Part shown: positions 51,455-59,728 of the stretch, one piece after another
Layout of the letters: every line of letters begins with the position of its first letter
Numbering within the stretch: the stretch's first letter is position 1
From: Oceanobacter sp045430275
GTDB taxonomy: Bacteria; Pseudomonadota; Gammaproteobacteria; Pseudomonadales; Oceanobacteraceae
Reading direction: 5' to 3'
DNA: 64,000 nt
NCBI GenBank assembly: GCA_045430275.1
Contig: JAILXU010000003.1
Span: 209,731 to 273,730, forward strand
Translations under genes and position numbers: made by a program
The notes under the pieces: generated by a model
Databases searched by the model: none
What the model was told of the DNA's origin: nothing
The model's input: the letters and a program-made list of their open reading frames with translations, nothing else

Positions 51455-52675
51455 TTACAGATCCTCCGTTTTATCGGGAGCTATCTGTGTTTGGATGCCT
51501 TGTTGTTGCAGCAAACGATCAAATGCGGAACCGTCCTGACGTGTCAGATTCGGCACGTAGCGCGAATACACCCGGAATAGCATTTCTGTCGTTGTGTGGC
51601 CCATCTGATAGGCTATCCACTCCGGTGCTTCACCCGCCGCCAGCCACAGTGTCGCAGCAGTGTGTCGAGTCTGGTAAGGGCGTCTCTCCTTCAAACCCAA
51701 ATACCGCAGTAAGGGATACCAAACGCGTTTGGTCACATTATTGTGGTTAAACGGTGTCCCTTTGCGGGTAGCAAATACAAACTGCATACCACCGGTTACT
51801 GCGTGTTGTTCCTTCAATGCGTCAAACACTGGCTGGGACATCTGAATCTCACGTTGTGAGCCATCAGTCTTGGTGTACGTCAGTTGGTCGTTGACGACAG
51901 TCTCCCGAATCAGGATCTGACGGCGTTCAAAATCAACGTACTTCCATTGCAAGCCGTCAATCTCGCCGGTACGCATACCGCTGAAGAAGCGGACAGTGTA
52001 ATAAGGCCGGAAGTCGGCCCGTACGTGGGCCAGGATTTGCTGAACTTCTTCGAGCGTAAAGGGTTCAACGTCGACCTTTTGGATCTTCGGGGATTTGATT
52101 CCCTTCCATGGCGACGTAAACTCATACCGGTCAGCGGCCTCATTCACAATCATTCGTAATGGTGTCATCACCTTGTTGATAGTTGGAGCCTTCAGTGGAC
52201 TGCCTTTTCGCTTCGGTTCTTTGGCGAGTGTTGAACGAAAATTCAGGATGTCGGCTTTGGTGATGTCGTTGACTCTCTTTTCTCCAAACTCTGGCAGCAC
52301 ATAGCTGTTCAGGTTGGAAATCACCGTCATCAAGTGGCTGTCTCGCCATTCGATTTTTTTCTCGGCCAGCCAGATATCGGCAAACTCTGCGAATAATGGC
52401 AACTCCGTCGTGTTTCCAGATAATCCCAGTCGTTGTTTAGCCGCTTCTCGCTGCTGAGCTTTTTCATCAAAGACATCCGCCCGTTTACTCTTTGGAAAGT
52501 AATCCCGGTAGTTGAATGTCCCCAGTGTGATCTCGGCTTCAATACGCTCCAGAATTTTCTTGGCTCGTTTACGATTGGCTGGAGTGTCTGTCAGTCGGGT
52601 TTGCTCACGACAGCGTTCACCCTGATAGCGGAAATCAATCTACAATGCGCCATTGCGTGTATTCACTGCTCCCAT
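51455..52675 (-). pseudogene. Tyrosine integrase (Arm-DNA-binding DUF3596 type) with amber codon 12
   Basis: From ATG 52675 the frame encodes MGAVNTRNGAL, then TAG (52640-52642), then IDFRYQGERCREQTRLTDTP and a full integrase of about 406 codons. The first 60 residues are the DUF3596 arm-binding domain, where an aromatic residue is expected at the stop, so one base change (TAT or TAC to TAG) explains it. The catalytic part is intact: Arg in FFSGMRTGEIDGLQW, RPYQTRHTAATLW, QMGHTTTEMLFRVYSRYV. After the stop there is no ATG or GTG until a TTG at 52402, which would lose the arm-binding domain. Either the gene is dead, or a suppressor or sequencing error applies. Confidence 0.85.
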
Positions 52676-52689
52676 TGGACACCTCCTTA

Positions 52690-52899
52690 CTAAAGACCAG
52701 CGACAAGAGTGTTGATTGCAGGCGCTTTAAACATGTCCTGCTCGATACGTTCCCAGATGTACAGGATCTTGCGCCCACCAAATGGGCGAACGTAGTGAAT
52801 GCCTTCAAGCAATACCGAGTCCTTCAACTGGTTACGAATGGTACGAGCGTCGTACTTGATGCGTGTGGACAGTTCTTCAGTGGTTAAATAAGTCGACAT
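52690..52899 (-). CDS. Excisionase-like helix-turn-helix protein
   Basis: This 69-residue protein starts at ATG 52899, with AGGA upstream. It shows the winged helix pattern of excisionase/AlpA proteins: YLTTEELSTRIKYDARTIRN, then GIHYVRPFGGRKILYIWERI. It lies 14 bases upstream of the integrase on the same strand, the usual xis-int order, and would direct excision of the island. Confidence 0.82.
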   Translation of the reverse strand: MSTYLTTEELSTRIKYDARTIRNQLKDSVLLEGIHYVRPFGGRKILYIWERIEQDMFKAPAINTLVAGL

Positions 52900-53051
52900 C
52901 GTCAATATCCTCAGTAGTTGATATGCTAGATGACTTAACGCTATTCAGGAGGGCGAAATGTCATTCTGAGTATCATTCCAGCCATTGAAATGAATCTTGC
53001 AATAGCTTTTTGTTATTTAGGATGACATTTTGTCTTTTGGGAGTGGTTTAC

Positions 53052-53258
53052 GTGATTCGTTGTCACCTGGCGCGCTTGATGGGTGAGCGCAAACTGAAGA
53101 TTGTCGATGTAGCTCGTGAAACAGGACTTAACCGCAACACAGTTACCCTGCTGTACAAAGAAACAGCCCAACGCATAGATCTGGATGTCATCGATAAACT
53201 GTGTGAATTGTTTGAATGTGAGGTGGGAGATTTGCTAGAGAAGGTCTCCGACACCTGA
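53052..53258 (+). CDS. Cro/C1-type small regulator
   Basis: The 68-residue reading is from GTG 53052, with GGGAGTGG before it, giving MIRCHLARLMGERKLKIVDV, a familiar N-terminus of this family. The helix-turn-helix (VARETGLNRNTVTLLYKETA) and the end CELFECEVGDLLEKVSD match XRE regulators of the YozG type. It is divergent from the excisionase gene and probably represses the xis-int operon. Confidence 0.82.
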   Translation: MIRCHLARLMGERKLKIVDVARETGLNRNTVTLLYKETAQRIDLDVIDKLCELFECEVGDLLEKVSDT

Positions 53259-53286
53259 ACAACAAGAAACTGATCTTTGATGAAAG

Positions 53287-53327
53287 TTACCTTTTTGGTA
53301 ATTAGTATAAATTTACCAATTGGGTAA
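53287..53327 (+). promoter_or_regulatory. Twin operators TTACC-N5-GGTAA before higBA
   Basis: TTACC-TTTTT-GGTAA (53287-53301) and TTACC-AATTG-GGTAA (53313-53327) have identical 5-bp arms and 5-base spacers, 26 bases centre to centre. A TATAAA lies between them. This layout suits autorepression by the HigA-type antitoxin downstream. Confidence 0.75.
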
Positions 53328-53359
53328 TTTATGTCAAACTTCATATCACAGGAGTGACA

Positions 53360-53650
53360 GTGAAAGTTCTAGGACGAGACCTCTTGTCGGCGTTTTCCAG
53401 AAAACACGCCAACGCCAAAAAAGCGCTGGACGCTTGGTTCCATGAAGCCGAAGCGGCGAGCTGGAATACACCTCAAGACATCAAAAGCCGCTATCGCAGC
53501 GTGGATTTTCTCGCCGACAACCGGGTGATTTTCAACATCAAGGGGAATCACTATCGGCTGGTGGTGAAGGTGAGATACCAGAACGGTCTGGTTCGCATCG
53601 AATGGATCGGCACCCATGCGGAATACGATAAAAAGCGGTTCGAGGATTAA
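53360..53650 (+). CDS. higB: HigB-family mRNA interferase toxin
   Basis: The 96-residue reading is from GTG 53360, with CAGGAG at optimal distance. It has the HigB pattern: RDLLSAFSRKHANAKKALDA near the N-terminus, SRYRSVDFLADNRVIFNIKG in the middle and VRIEWIGTHAEYDKK at the end. The enzyme cleaves mRNA on the ribosome. The antitoxin gene starts 3 bases downstream. Confidence 0.92.
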   Translation: MKVLGRDLLSAFSRKHANAKKALDAWFHEAEAASWNTPQDIKSRYRSVDFLADNRVIFNIKGNHYRLVVKVRYQNGLVRIEWIGTHAEYDKKRFED

Positions 53651-53653
53651 GCA

Positions 53654-54910
53654 ATGAACCCGATAAAAATCATTAAAAACGACGATGAACACCAGTGCGC
53701 GCTGGCACGGCTGGATGCGCTGTTCGATCTTGATCCAGCGGAAGGCTCAGAAGCCGCCGATGAGCTGGAGCTGTTGGCCATGCTGATTGAGCAGTATGAA
53801 GCGGCGCATTTCCCTATCGATAAACCCAGCCCGATTGAAGCCATTGAGTTTCGAATGAAACAGCAGGGCCTGAAGAAAAAGGACATGATCGAATACTTTG
53901 GCTCAGCGCCGAAAGTGTCGGAGGTACTGAATGGCAAGCGCCCGTTGAGTCTGAACATGATTCGCAAGCTGTATAAGGGCCTTGGCATTCCTGCCGAGAT
54001 TCTAATTCAGGACACGGCGATGTCTACGAACTTGAACGACGATACTGATTATTCGGCGTTTCCTCTGGCCGAGATGCGCAAGCGTGGCTATTTCGAAGGC
54101 TTCAATGGCTCGCTAACAGAACTGAAAGAGTATGCGTCGGAACAGGTGCATGGGCTGCTTTCATCCGTGGGGCTGTCGGTTGAGTTACTGAGCGCAAATG
54201 TGAACAGCAGCAACGGCTTACCAGCCATACTGATGCGCACTAGCGCCCATCAGGTGGATAACGATAAACAGTGCGATCCGTATGCACAGCTAGCGTGGCA
54301 AGCGCGGGTGTTGCAATTGGCCAAGCGCACGCCAATCAAGAACCGCTACGAGGTGGGTACGGTAACGCCGGAATGGATGAGGGACTTGGCCAAATTATCG
54401 TCGCTGCAGGATGGCCCGGCCCTGGCGGTGGAGTTTCTAAATAACGCTGGTATTCAGCTGGTGTTTGAAACCCACCTGCCAAAAACCTATCTCGACGGAG
54501 CAGTGTGCATGGACAACCGTCAGCAGCCGGTGGTCGCACTGACGCTGCGCCACAATCGGCTGGATAATTTCTGGTTTACCCTGATGCACGAACTGGCACA
54601 CATTGCTTTGCATTTTGAGGGCGAAGAACGCTGGTTTGTCGATGATCTCGACAGCACTTCAAATGATCCAAGAGAAGACCAAGCCGACGCACTGGCCCGA
54701 GAGGTGCTGATCCCCGCCTCTTCAATTCCTGATGGTTTGCCTGGCACAGATACGGACATCAAGGTGCTGGCCAATCGTTTGAGAATCACACCATCTATCA
54801 TCGCTGGCCGAATTCGAAGAGAGCGGAGTAATTACAGCATTTATAAAAACTTTTTTGGTAAAGCCGCAGAAGTACGAAATCTATTGAAGGAAGAGGGACT
54901 GCTGAGCTAG
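53654..54910 (+). CDS. higA: HigA antitoxin fused to an ImmA/IrrE-type metalloprotease
   Basis: This 418-residue protein combines two known modules. Residues about 60-120 form the HigA-type helix-turn-helix (IEAIEFRMKQQGLKKKDMIE, VSEVLNGKRPLSLNMIRKLY). The C-terminal part is a Peptidase_M78 domain with zinc motif H312-E-L-A-H316 and a downstream DQADALAREVLIP segment that supplies further metal contacts. Ordinary HigA is about 100 residues. It should bind HigB and the twin operators upstream. The protease could let a stress signal cleave it or a partner, as ImmA/IrrE do with their repressors. Confidence 0.88.
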   Translation: MNPIKIIKNDDEHQCALARLDALFDLDPAEGSEAADELELLAMLIEQYEAAHFPIDKPSPIEAIEFRMKQQGLKKKDMIEYFGSAPKVSEVLNGKRPLSLNMIRKLYKGLGIPAEILIQDTAMSTNLNDDTDYSAFPLAEMRKRGYFEGFNGSLTELKEYASEQVHGLLSSVGLSVELLSANVNSSNGLPAILMRTSAHQVDNDKQCDPYAQLAWQARVLQLAKRTPIKNRYEVGTVTPEWMRDLAKLSSLQDGPALAVEFLNNAGIQLVFETHLPKTYLDGAVCMDNRQQPVVALTLRHNRLDNFWFTLMHELAHIALHFEGEERWFVDDLDSTSNDPREDQADALAREVLIPASSIPDGLPGTDTDIKVLANRLRITPSIIAGRIRRERSNYSIYKNFFGKAAEVRNLLKEEGLLS

Positions 54911-55121
54911 TTGGTAAATGTATTAACTGGAATTGGAAGTACTGAAAAAGTTTTTCTGCGAAGGTAGCAGAAGATACGTCGGAACTGACTATGAATACTG
55001 GAGCCTGAAAACGCTTTCTTGAGTCTTAATAAATCGTTGAAAGTAGGTTTTTTAGGGAAGTGGTTTTTGGTCGGGGCAAAGGTCAAAATCACATTTACCA
55101 ACAAAACCATCAATAAAGTCG

Positions 55122-55150
55122 TGGTCACCAAATGGTCACTGTGTGGTCAC
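55122..55150 (+). repeat. Three TGGTCAC heptamers at 11-bp spacing near the right att site
   Basis: TGGTCAC occurs at 55122-55128, 55133-55139 and 55144-55150, one helical turn apart, 43 bases from the attachment repeat. One copy lies near the other end (41669-41675). They are candidate arm sites for an integrase or excisionase. The rest of the gap 54911-55197 holds no gene. Confidence 0.6.
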
Positions 55151-55197
55151 CGAGCAAGAGTGGTTAGTAAGTACTATCGCCAGAACGGCTTGAAATA

Positions 55198-55274
<77 letters not shown>

Positions 55275-55344
55275 TCGGTGCAGGCACTGGGCCGTGCGGT
55301 AAGGCGGCGTATTGTATACGCTTTTTCAGCCTGGCTCTACTGTT

Positions 55345-56445
55345 CTAGGCCAGTGCCGCTGCTTTCACTTGTATCCACAGTGTCTGGCCGGGTTGTGCGT
55401 GCAGTTGTTCCAGCGAGCGGCGGGTAATGCGGGCCAGTAGCGGGATGTCTCCGGCGTGCAGTTGCAGCAGGGCCATGGCGGGGTGTGGGTCGGAGTGGAT
55501 GGCAGTCAGGGTGCCGGGCCAGATATTCAGGATGCTGGTGTCGGCTGGACGGTTGTTCGAGAGGCTGATGTCGCGGGCCAGTACGCGGGTGCGCAGGGTT
55601 TGTCCGGGCCGGTAGTGGTTGTTGCGCAGCCAGAGCGTGTGTTGGTCGTCGATCCGGAGGCTGGCCAGTTGCCAGCGTTCGTCAATGCTGTGAACGGTGC
55701 CTTCCAGCACCACGCCCGCTTCTTCTCCCAGGCCGATGGGAAAGGCCGGATGGCCGAGGGTGTCGTTAAGGGTGCCCTGTGCAACGATGCGGCCTTGTTC
55801 GAGCGCAATCAGGTGGTCGGCGAGGCGGCTGACTTCGGTGATGGAGTGGGTGACGTACAGTATCGGCAGGGCCAGTTCGGAGCGCAGTTGTTCCAGATAG
55901 GGCAGGATTTCCTGTTTGCGCTGTTCGTCAAGCGAGGCCAGTGGTTCATCCATCAGCAGTAATTGAGGCTGGTTCAGCAGCGCACGGGCAATGGCCACGC
56001 GTTGGCGCTCGCCACCCGAGAGCTGATGAGGATAGCGCGCCAGTGTGTGACGGATCCCGAGCAGGTCGATGATGTGGTCACGCTGACTCTGGGCCACGGG
56101 CGTGTTAGCCCGGCGTATGGCGAAGGCCAGGTTGCCGTTGGCCGTCAGGTGCGAAAACAGGCTGGCTTCCTGAAACACGTAGGCCAGAGGACGCTGATGG
56201 GTGGGCAGCCAGTGGCGCTCGGTTTGCCAGTGGTGCTGGCGAAATCGCACCGTACCTTGAGCGCGTTCCAGCCCGGCCAGACAGCGCAGCAGTGTGGTCT
56301 TGCCGGAGCCTGAATGGCCGAACAGCACGCTGACGCCGGAATCCGGCAGGTTCAGTTCGACGTTCAGTTCAAACTCCGGGCGTTGCAGTTGCAGCCGTGC
56401 CTGCAAGCCGGAATCGGTGATTGTGGAATCGGTCGTTAGAGCCAT
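55345..56445 (-). CDS. modC: Molybdate ABC transporter ATPase
   Basis: This 366-residue protein has an ABC domain with Walker A GHSGSGKT (43-50), signature LSGGERQRVAIARAL, Walker B LLLMDEPLASLD, and a C-terminal Mop/TOBE domain (about 295-360; ILNIWPGTLTAIHSDPHPAM). The Mop domain separates ModC from other importers. It powers molybdate uptake with ModB. Its start overlaps the modB end by 10 bases. Confidence 0.95.
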   Translation of the reverse strand: MALTTDSTITDSGLQARLQLQRPEFELNVELNLPDSGVSVLFGHSGSGKTTLLRCLAGLERAQGTVRFRQHHWQTERHWLPTHQRPLAYVFQEASLFSHLTANGNLAFAIRRANTPVAQSQRDHIIDLLGIRHTLARYPHQLSGGERQRVAIARALLNQPQLLLMDEPLASLDEQRKQEILPYLEQLRSELALPILYVTHSITEVSRLADHLIALEQGRIVAQGTLNDTLGHPAFPIGLGEEAGVVLEGTVHSIDERWQLASLRIDDQHTLWLRNNHYRPGQTLRTRVLARDISLSNNRPADTSILNIWPGTLTAIHSDPHPAMALLQLHAGDIPLLARITRRSLEQLHAQPGQTLWIQVKAAALA

Positions 56446-57128
56446 GAACCGGCTCCCGAGCGGCGATCCCGTCGCAGACTGTACAGCGCCAGTAATACCA
56501 CCATTGAGAACCCGACCATCAGACCCGACAGCGTATGCGCCTGAGTGTAATCCAGCGCTTCAACGTGGTCGTAAATCTGCACCGACAGCACCCGCGTTTC
56601 ATCCGGGATATTGCCGCCAATCATCAGCACCACACCAAACTCCCCCACCGTATGCGCGAAGCCGAGCACGGCTGCGGTCAGAAAACCGGGCCAGGCCAGT
56701 GGCAGGGTGACGTGCAGAAAGGTGTCCCAGCGATTGGCCCCCAGTGTGGCGGCGACTTCTGCCGGACGCGGGCCAAGGGCGGCCAGGGCGTTCTGGAGCG
56801 GTTGCACCACAAAGGGCAGCGAATAAATCACCGAGCCGATCACCAGTCCGGTAAAGCTGAACGCGAGCGTGCCCAGTCCGAGCGCGTTGGTGAGTTGCCC
56901 CAGCGGGCCTTCTGGCCCCATGGCGACCAGCAGATAAAACCCCAGCACGCTGGGTGGCAAAATCAGCGGCAGGGTAACGATGGCACTGATCACGCTGCGC
57001 AGTCGGCTGTGTGTGTGGGCCAGCCACAGCGCCAATGGGGTGGCGATGAATAGCAGAATCAGCGTCGTCAGGGTGGCCAGTTTCAGGGTCAGCGTGATGG
57101 CGCTGAGGTCTTCCGGGGTGAGCAGCAT
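56436..57128 (-). CDS. modB: Molybdate ABC transporter permease
   Basis: The 230-residue inner-membrane protein is read from ATG 57128 (MLLTPEDLSAITLTLKLATL), which matches the usual ModB N-terminus and length. A longer frame reaching 57341 adds a non-conserved extension. It has about five membrane helices and the permease motif EVAATLGANRWDTFLHVTLP (EAAxxxG). It is followed by modC. The modA gene lies upstream on the same strand but is separated by an opposing gene. Confidence 0.93.
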   Translation of the reverse strand: MLLTPEDLSAITLTLKLATLTTLILLFIATPLALWLAHTHSRLRSVISAIVTLPLILPPSVLGFYLLVAMGPEGPLGQLTNALGLGTLAFSFTGLVIGSVIYSLPFVVQPLQNALAALGPRPAEVAATLGANRWDTFLHVTLPLAWPGFLTAAVLGFAHTVGEFGVVLMIGGNIPDETRVLSVQIYDHVEALDYTQAHTLSGLMVGFSMVVLLALYSLRRDRRSGAGSWL

Positions 57129-57256
57129 GGTGGTGTGCGTGTCGGTCAGAGAAAGGTTGATCTTAGCGGCGGGATAGTCCGGGGTGAAGTCTGGCTTACT
57201 ATTCCGCTGAAGAGTGTGGTGCAATGCCGCCCAGTGATTGACTGAGGAGTGATGTG

Positions 57257-57766
57257 GTGGAACTGAGAAAAATAGATAAAGCGAGTTATAAAAAGCGTTT
57301 GAATCAGGTGCAGGGCGGGGCTGTAGTGGCGCTGTTTGCATTGAGTTTGAGTTTGTCGGAGCTGTATCGGGCCTTGTGGGCCGATGGTGAGTCCAGCTTC
57401 TGGCTCAATGCGGCGGGTGTGGTGACGGCGGCCTTGCTGGTGGCGGGTGTATTCCGTTCTATCAAGGCCAAGCCCTGGATGTCGGACATTGTGTACACAT
57501 GGGAATTAAAGAAGGAGCTGAACCGGATTTATCGTCACACCAAATACGTGGAAGCCGGTCTGGCCGAGCAGCGCGAAGAAGCCTTCAAGGTGCATTATTT
57601 CAGTCTGCATGGCTCCCGCCATTTGTATCAGATTGAAGACAACACGCTGACGCTGCCGGAGCTGAACGAGAAAATCGACGAGCTGGACCAGCAGTTGGAA
57701 GCGGCGGGCCTGTCGGTATCCATCACGGATTATGAACCCTGGCTGTTGGAAACGCTGAAGTCCTGA
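57257..57766 (+). CDS. DUF3087-family membrane protein
   Basis: A protein of about 169 residues from GTG 57257 (GAGGAG 7 bases upstream; GTG 57254 is also possible). Two membrane helices lie near residues 20-38 and 48-65 (AVVALFALSLSLSELYRALW, LNAAGVVTAALLVAGVFRSI). A cytosolic domain follows with MSDIVYTWELKKELNRIYRH and a coiled-coil-prone ELNEKIDELDQQLEAAG. The family is conserved in marine gammaproteobacteria but its function is not known. It is inserted in opposite orientation between modA and modB, overlapping the modA end by 37 bases. Confidence 0.78.
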   Translation: MELRKIDKASYKKRLNQVQGGAVVALFALSLSLSELYRALWADGESSFWLNAAGVVTAALLVAGVFRSIKAKPWMSDIVYTWELKKELNRIYRHTKYVEAGLAEQREEAFKVHYFSLHGSRHLYQIEDNTLTLPELNEKIDELDQQLEAAGLSVSITDYEPWLLETLKS

Positions 57767-58545
57767 TTGGGCGTCTGGTAGCCGTGTTCCCGCAAGTGCT
57801 GTTGTGCCGATTCTGAGCGGAGATAGCGCAGCAGTGCCTGAGCCGCCGGGTTGTGCTGGCCGTGACGCAGAAGGACGGCATCCTGACGAATTGGGTCGTG
57901 GTAGCGAGCCGGAACTGGCCACACTTGCCCGCCTGATTGTGTGTTCATACGCCACTGAGAGGCGGCCACAAAGCCCAGATCGGCATTGCCGCTGGCGACA
58001 AATTGCCAGGTCTGATTGATGTTTTCTCCGGTAACGCGTCGGGTGTTGGCGGGTGGTGTAAAAGGCTGTTGCGGTTTCTGCTGTGACGTTTGCTGCAAGG
58101 CCGTGAGGGTTTGCTGCGCCGCGCGTCCATAGGGAGCCAGTTTGGGATTGGCGATGGCCAGTGTCTGATAGCGACCGGATTGCAGCAGCTCAAGTGGCTG
58201 GGTGTTCGGGCGGGTTGTCCACAGCAGCAATTGGCCGATGGCGTAGGTAAAGCGGCTGTCGGGCACCGTCAGTTGGTGTTGTTCCAGTTGTTGCGGCTTG
58301 TGCTGATCGGCGGACAGGAAGACATCGAACGGTGCGCCGTGGCGGATCTGTGCATACAGCTTGCCGGAGGAGGCCGAGGCGATACGGACACGATGTCCGC
58401 TGTGCTGTTCGAAGTCGTGGGCGAGGGCTTTCAGCGGCTGTGTGAAGTTGGACGCCACGGCAACCAGAACGTCGTCAGCGTGGCTGTGCAAGGGCAGCAG
58501 ACAGAGAACGCCGAGCAACCAGAACGGCAAGGCAAGGGTTGGCAT
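57730..58545 (-). CDS. modA: Molybdate-binding periplasmic protein
   Basis: This 271-residue precursor has a signal peptide (cut after HSHAD). The mature protein starts VLVAVASNFTQPLKALAHDF, the ModA hallmark. ASSGKLYAQIRHGAPFDVFL and VTGENINQTWQFVASGNADL carry the oxyanion-binding Ser/Ala and the conserved Tyr/Val region. It binds molybdate or tungstate for ModBC. The C-terminal tail is slightly extended (QTPNQDFSVSNSQGS). Confidence 0.94.
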   Translation of the reverse strand: MPTLALPFWLLGVLCLLPLHSHADDVLVAVASNFTQPLKALAHDFEQHSGHRVRIASASSGKLYAQIRHGAPFDVFLSADQHKPQQLEQHQLTVPDSRFTYAIGQLLLWTTRPNTQPLELLQSGRYQTLAIANPKLAPYGRAAQQTLTALQQTSQQKPQQPFTPPANTRRVTGENINQTWQFVASGNADLGFVAASQWRMNTQSGGQVWPVPARYHDPIRQDAVLLRHGQHNPAAQALLRYLRSESAQQHLREHGYQTPNQDFSVSNSQGS

Positions 58546-58591
58546 GTGGCGGCTCCGTCAGCAAGGTGCCCGGCGTTGGCCGGGCGGCAAA

Positions 58592-59587
58592 TCAATTGAG
58601 GTGCGCGTCCTTCAGTGGTGCGTGCTGGCATGGCTCCAGACGTGGGCCGAACTGGCTCACCACCTGTGCCGAGGCCGCAGAAGCCAGGCGGCCCGCTGCC
58701 GCATGGCCATGACCGTGGGTCAGGGCGTACATAAAGGCTCCGGCGAACATGTCTCCGGCACCGTTGGTATCGACAGCGGTGACGCTGTTGGGTTCGATCT
58801 GGTGCAGTTGCTCACCGTCCCAGGTGATGGCTCCACGACTGCCGCAGGTGATGGCAAAGCTGTGGCTCTGGGCTTTCAACGCTTCGATGGCGTCGTCGAG
58901 TGTGTTGGTGTCGCTCAGCAACTGGGCTTCCTGTTCGTTGCAGAACAGCATATCCACACCGTCGCCAATCACTTCCAGCAGGCCGTCGCGGAAGTACTGC
59001 GCCATGGCTGGATCGGAACAAGTGAAGGCGACCTTGACGCCGTGCTTGCGCGCCAGCTCGCGTACCTTGACCGCTGCAGCGCGGGACTCATCACCAGTGA
59101 CCAGATAGCCTTCAATATAGACGTACTGGCTTTGGGCAATGGCTTCTTCGTTGATGTGCTTGTCGTTCAGGTCGGCGGTGATGCCGAGGAAGGTGTTCAT
59201 GGTGCGTTCGGCGTCAGGTGTGACCATTACCAGGCAGCGGCCCGTCACGCCCTGATCGCGTTCCCAGGCCAGGTTGGTGCGCACGCCCGCGGTCTGGATG
59301 TCGTTGAGGTAGAACTCGCCCGGCTCATCGTCAGCGACGTTGCAGCTATAGTAGGTGTCAGCACCAAAATAGGTTGCTCCAATCACGGTGTTGGCTGCGC
59401 TGCCGCCGCTGGCGCGTTTTTTCAGACCGTATTCCGAGATCAGGGTGTCGAGCAACTGGTGCAGTTTCTCTTCGTCGATCAGGGTCATCAGGCCCTTTTC
59501 GATTCCGGCTTTCTCGAAAAAGGCGTCGTCGACTTCAAATTCTTTGTCGACCAGGGCGTTGCCGATACCGTAGATATGGTAGGTCAT
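58592..59587 (-). CDS. PfkB-family kinase, adenosine kinase-like
   Basis: This 331-residue ribokinase-fold enzyme has the motif GGSAANTV near residue 62 and the catalytic DTNGAGDMFAGAFMYAL near residue 270, with Asp as base. It begins IYGIGNALVDKEFEVDDAFF, which matches the proteobacterial group annotated as adenosine kinase or inosine-guanosine kinase-like. It phosphorylates a nucleoside or sugar; the substrate needs testing. It stands alone, 46 bases from modA, on the same strand. Confidence 0.88.
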   Translation of the reverse strand: MTYHIYGIGNALVDKEFEVDDAFFEKAGIEKGLMTLIDEEKLHQLLDTLISEYGLKKRASGGSAANTVIGATYFGADTYYSCNVADDEPGEFYLNDIQTAGVRTNLAWERDQGVTGRCLVMVTPDAERTMNTFLGITADLNDKHINEEAIAQSQYVYIEGYLVTGDESRAAAVKVRELARKHGVKVAFTCSDPAMAQYFRDGLLEVIGDGVDMLFCNEQEAQLLSDTNTLDDAIEALKAQSHSFAITCGSRGAITWDGEQLHQIEPNSVTAVDTNGAGDMFAGAFMYALTHGHGHAAAGRLASAASAQVVSQFGPRLEPCQHAPLKDAHLN

Positions 59588-59728
59588 GGGCGTTCCTTAT
59601 GAGTTGTCGGTGTTAATTGGCGGCTAGTCTATCAGAGTCATCGGACGTGGCCTTGCTGCATCTGCACGCGCTCCGAATTCGCGCGCAAGGTTACGGTTTT
59701 TCCACCGGAATGCGTTTATTATGCGGCC

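Noticed and set aside
52640..52642. Reading the amber codon as pyrrolysine or programmed recoding
   Set aside because: Nothing nearby suggests pyrrolysine genes or a recoding signal; a point mutation or sequencing error is simpler.
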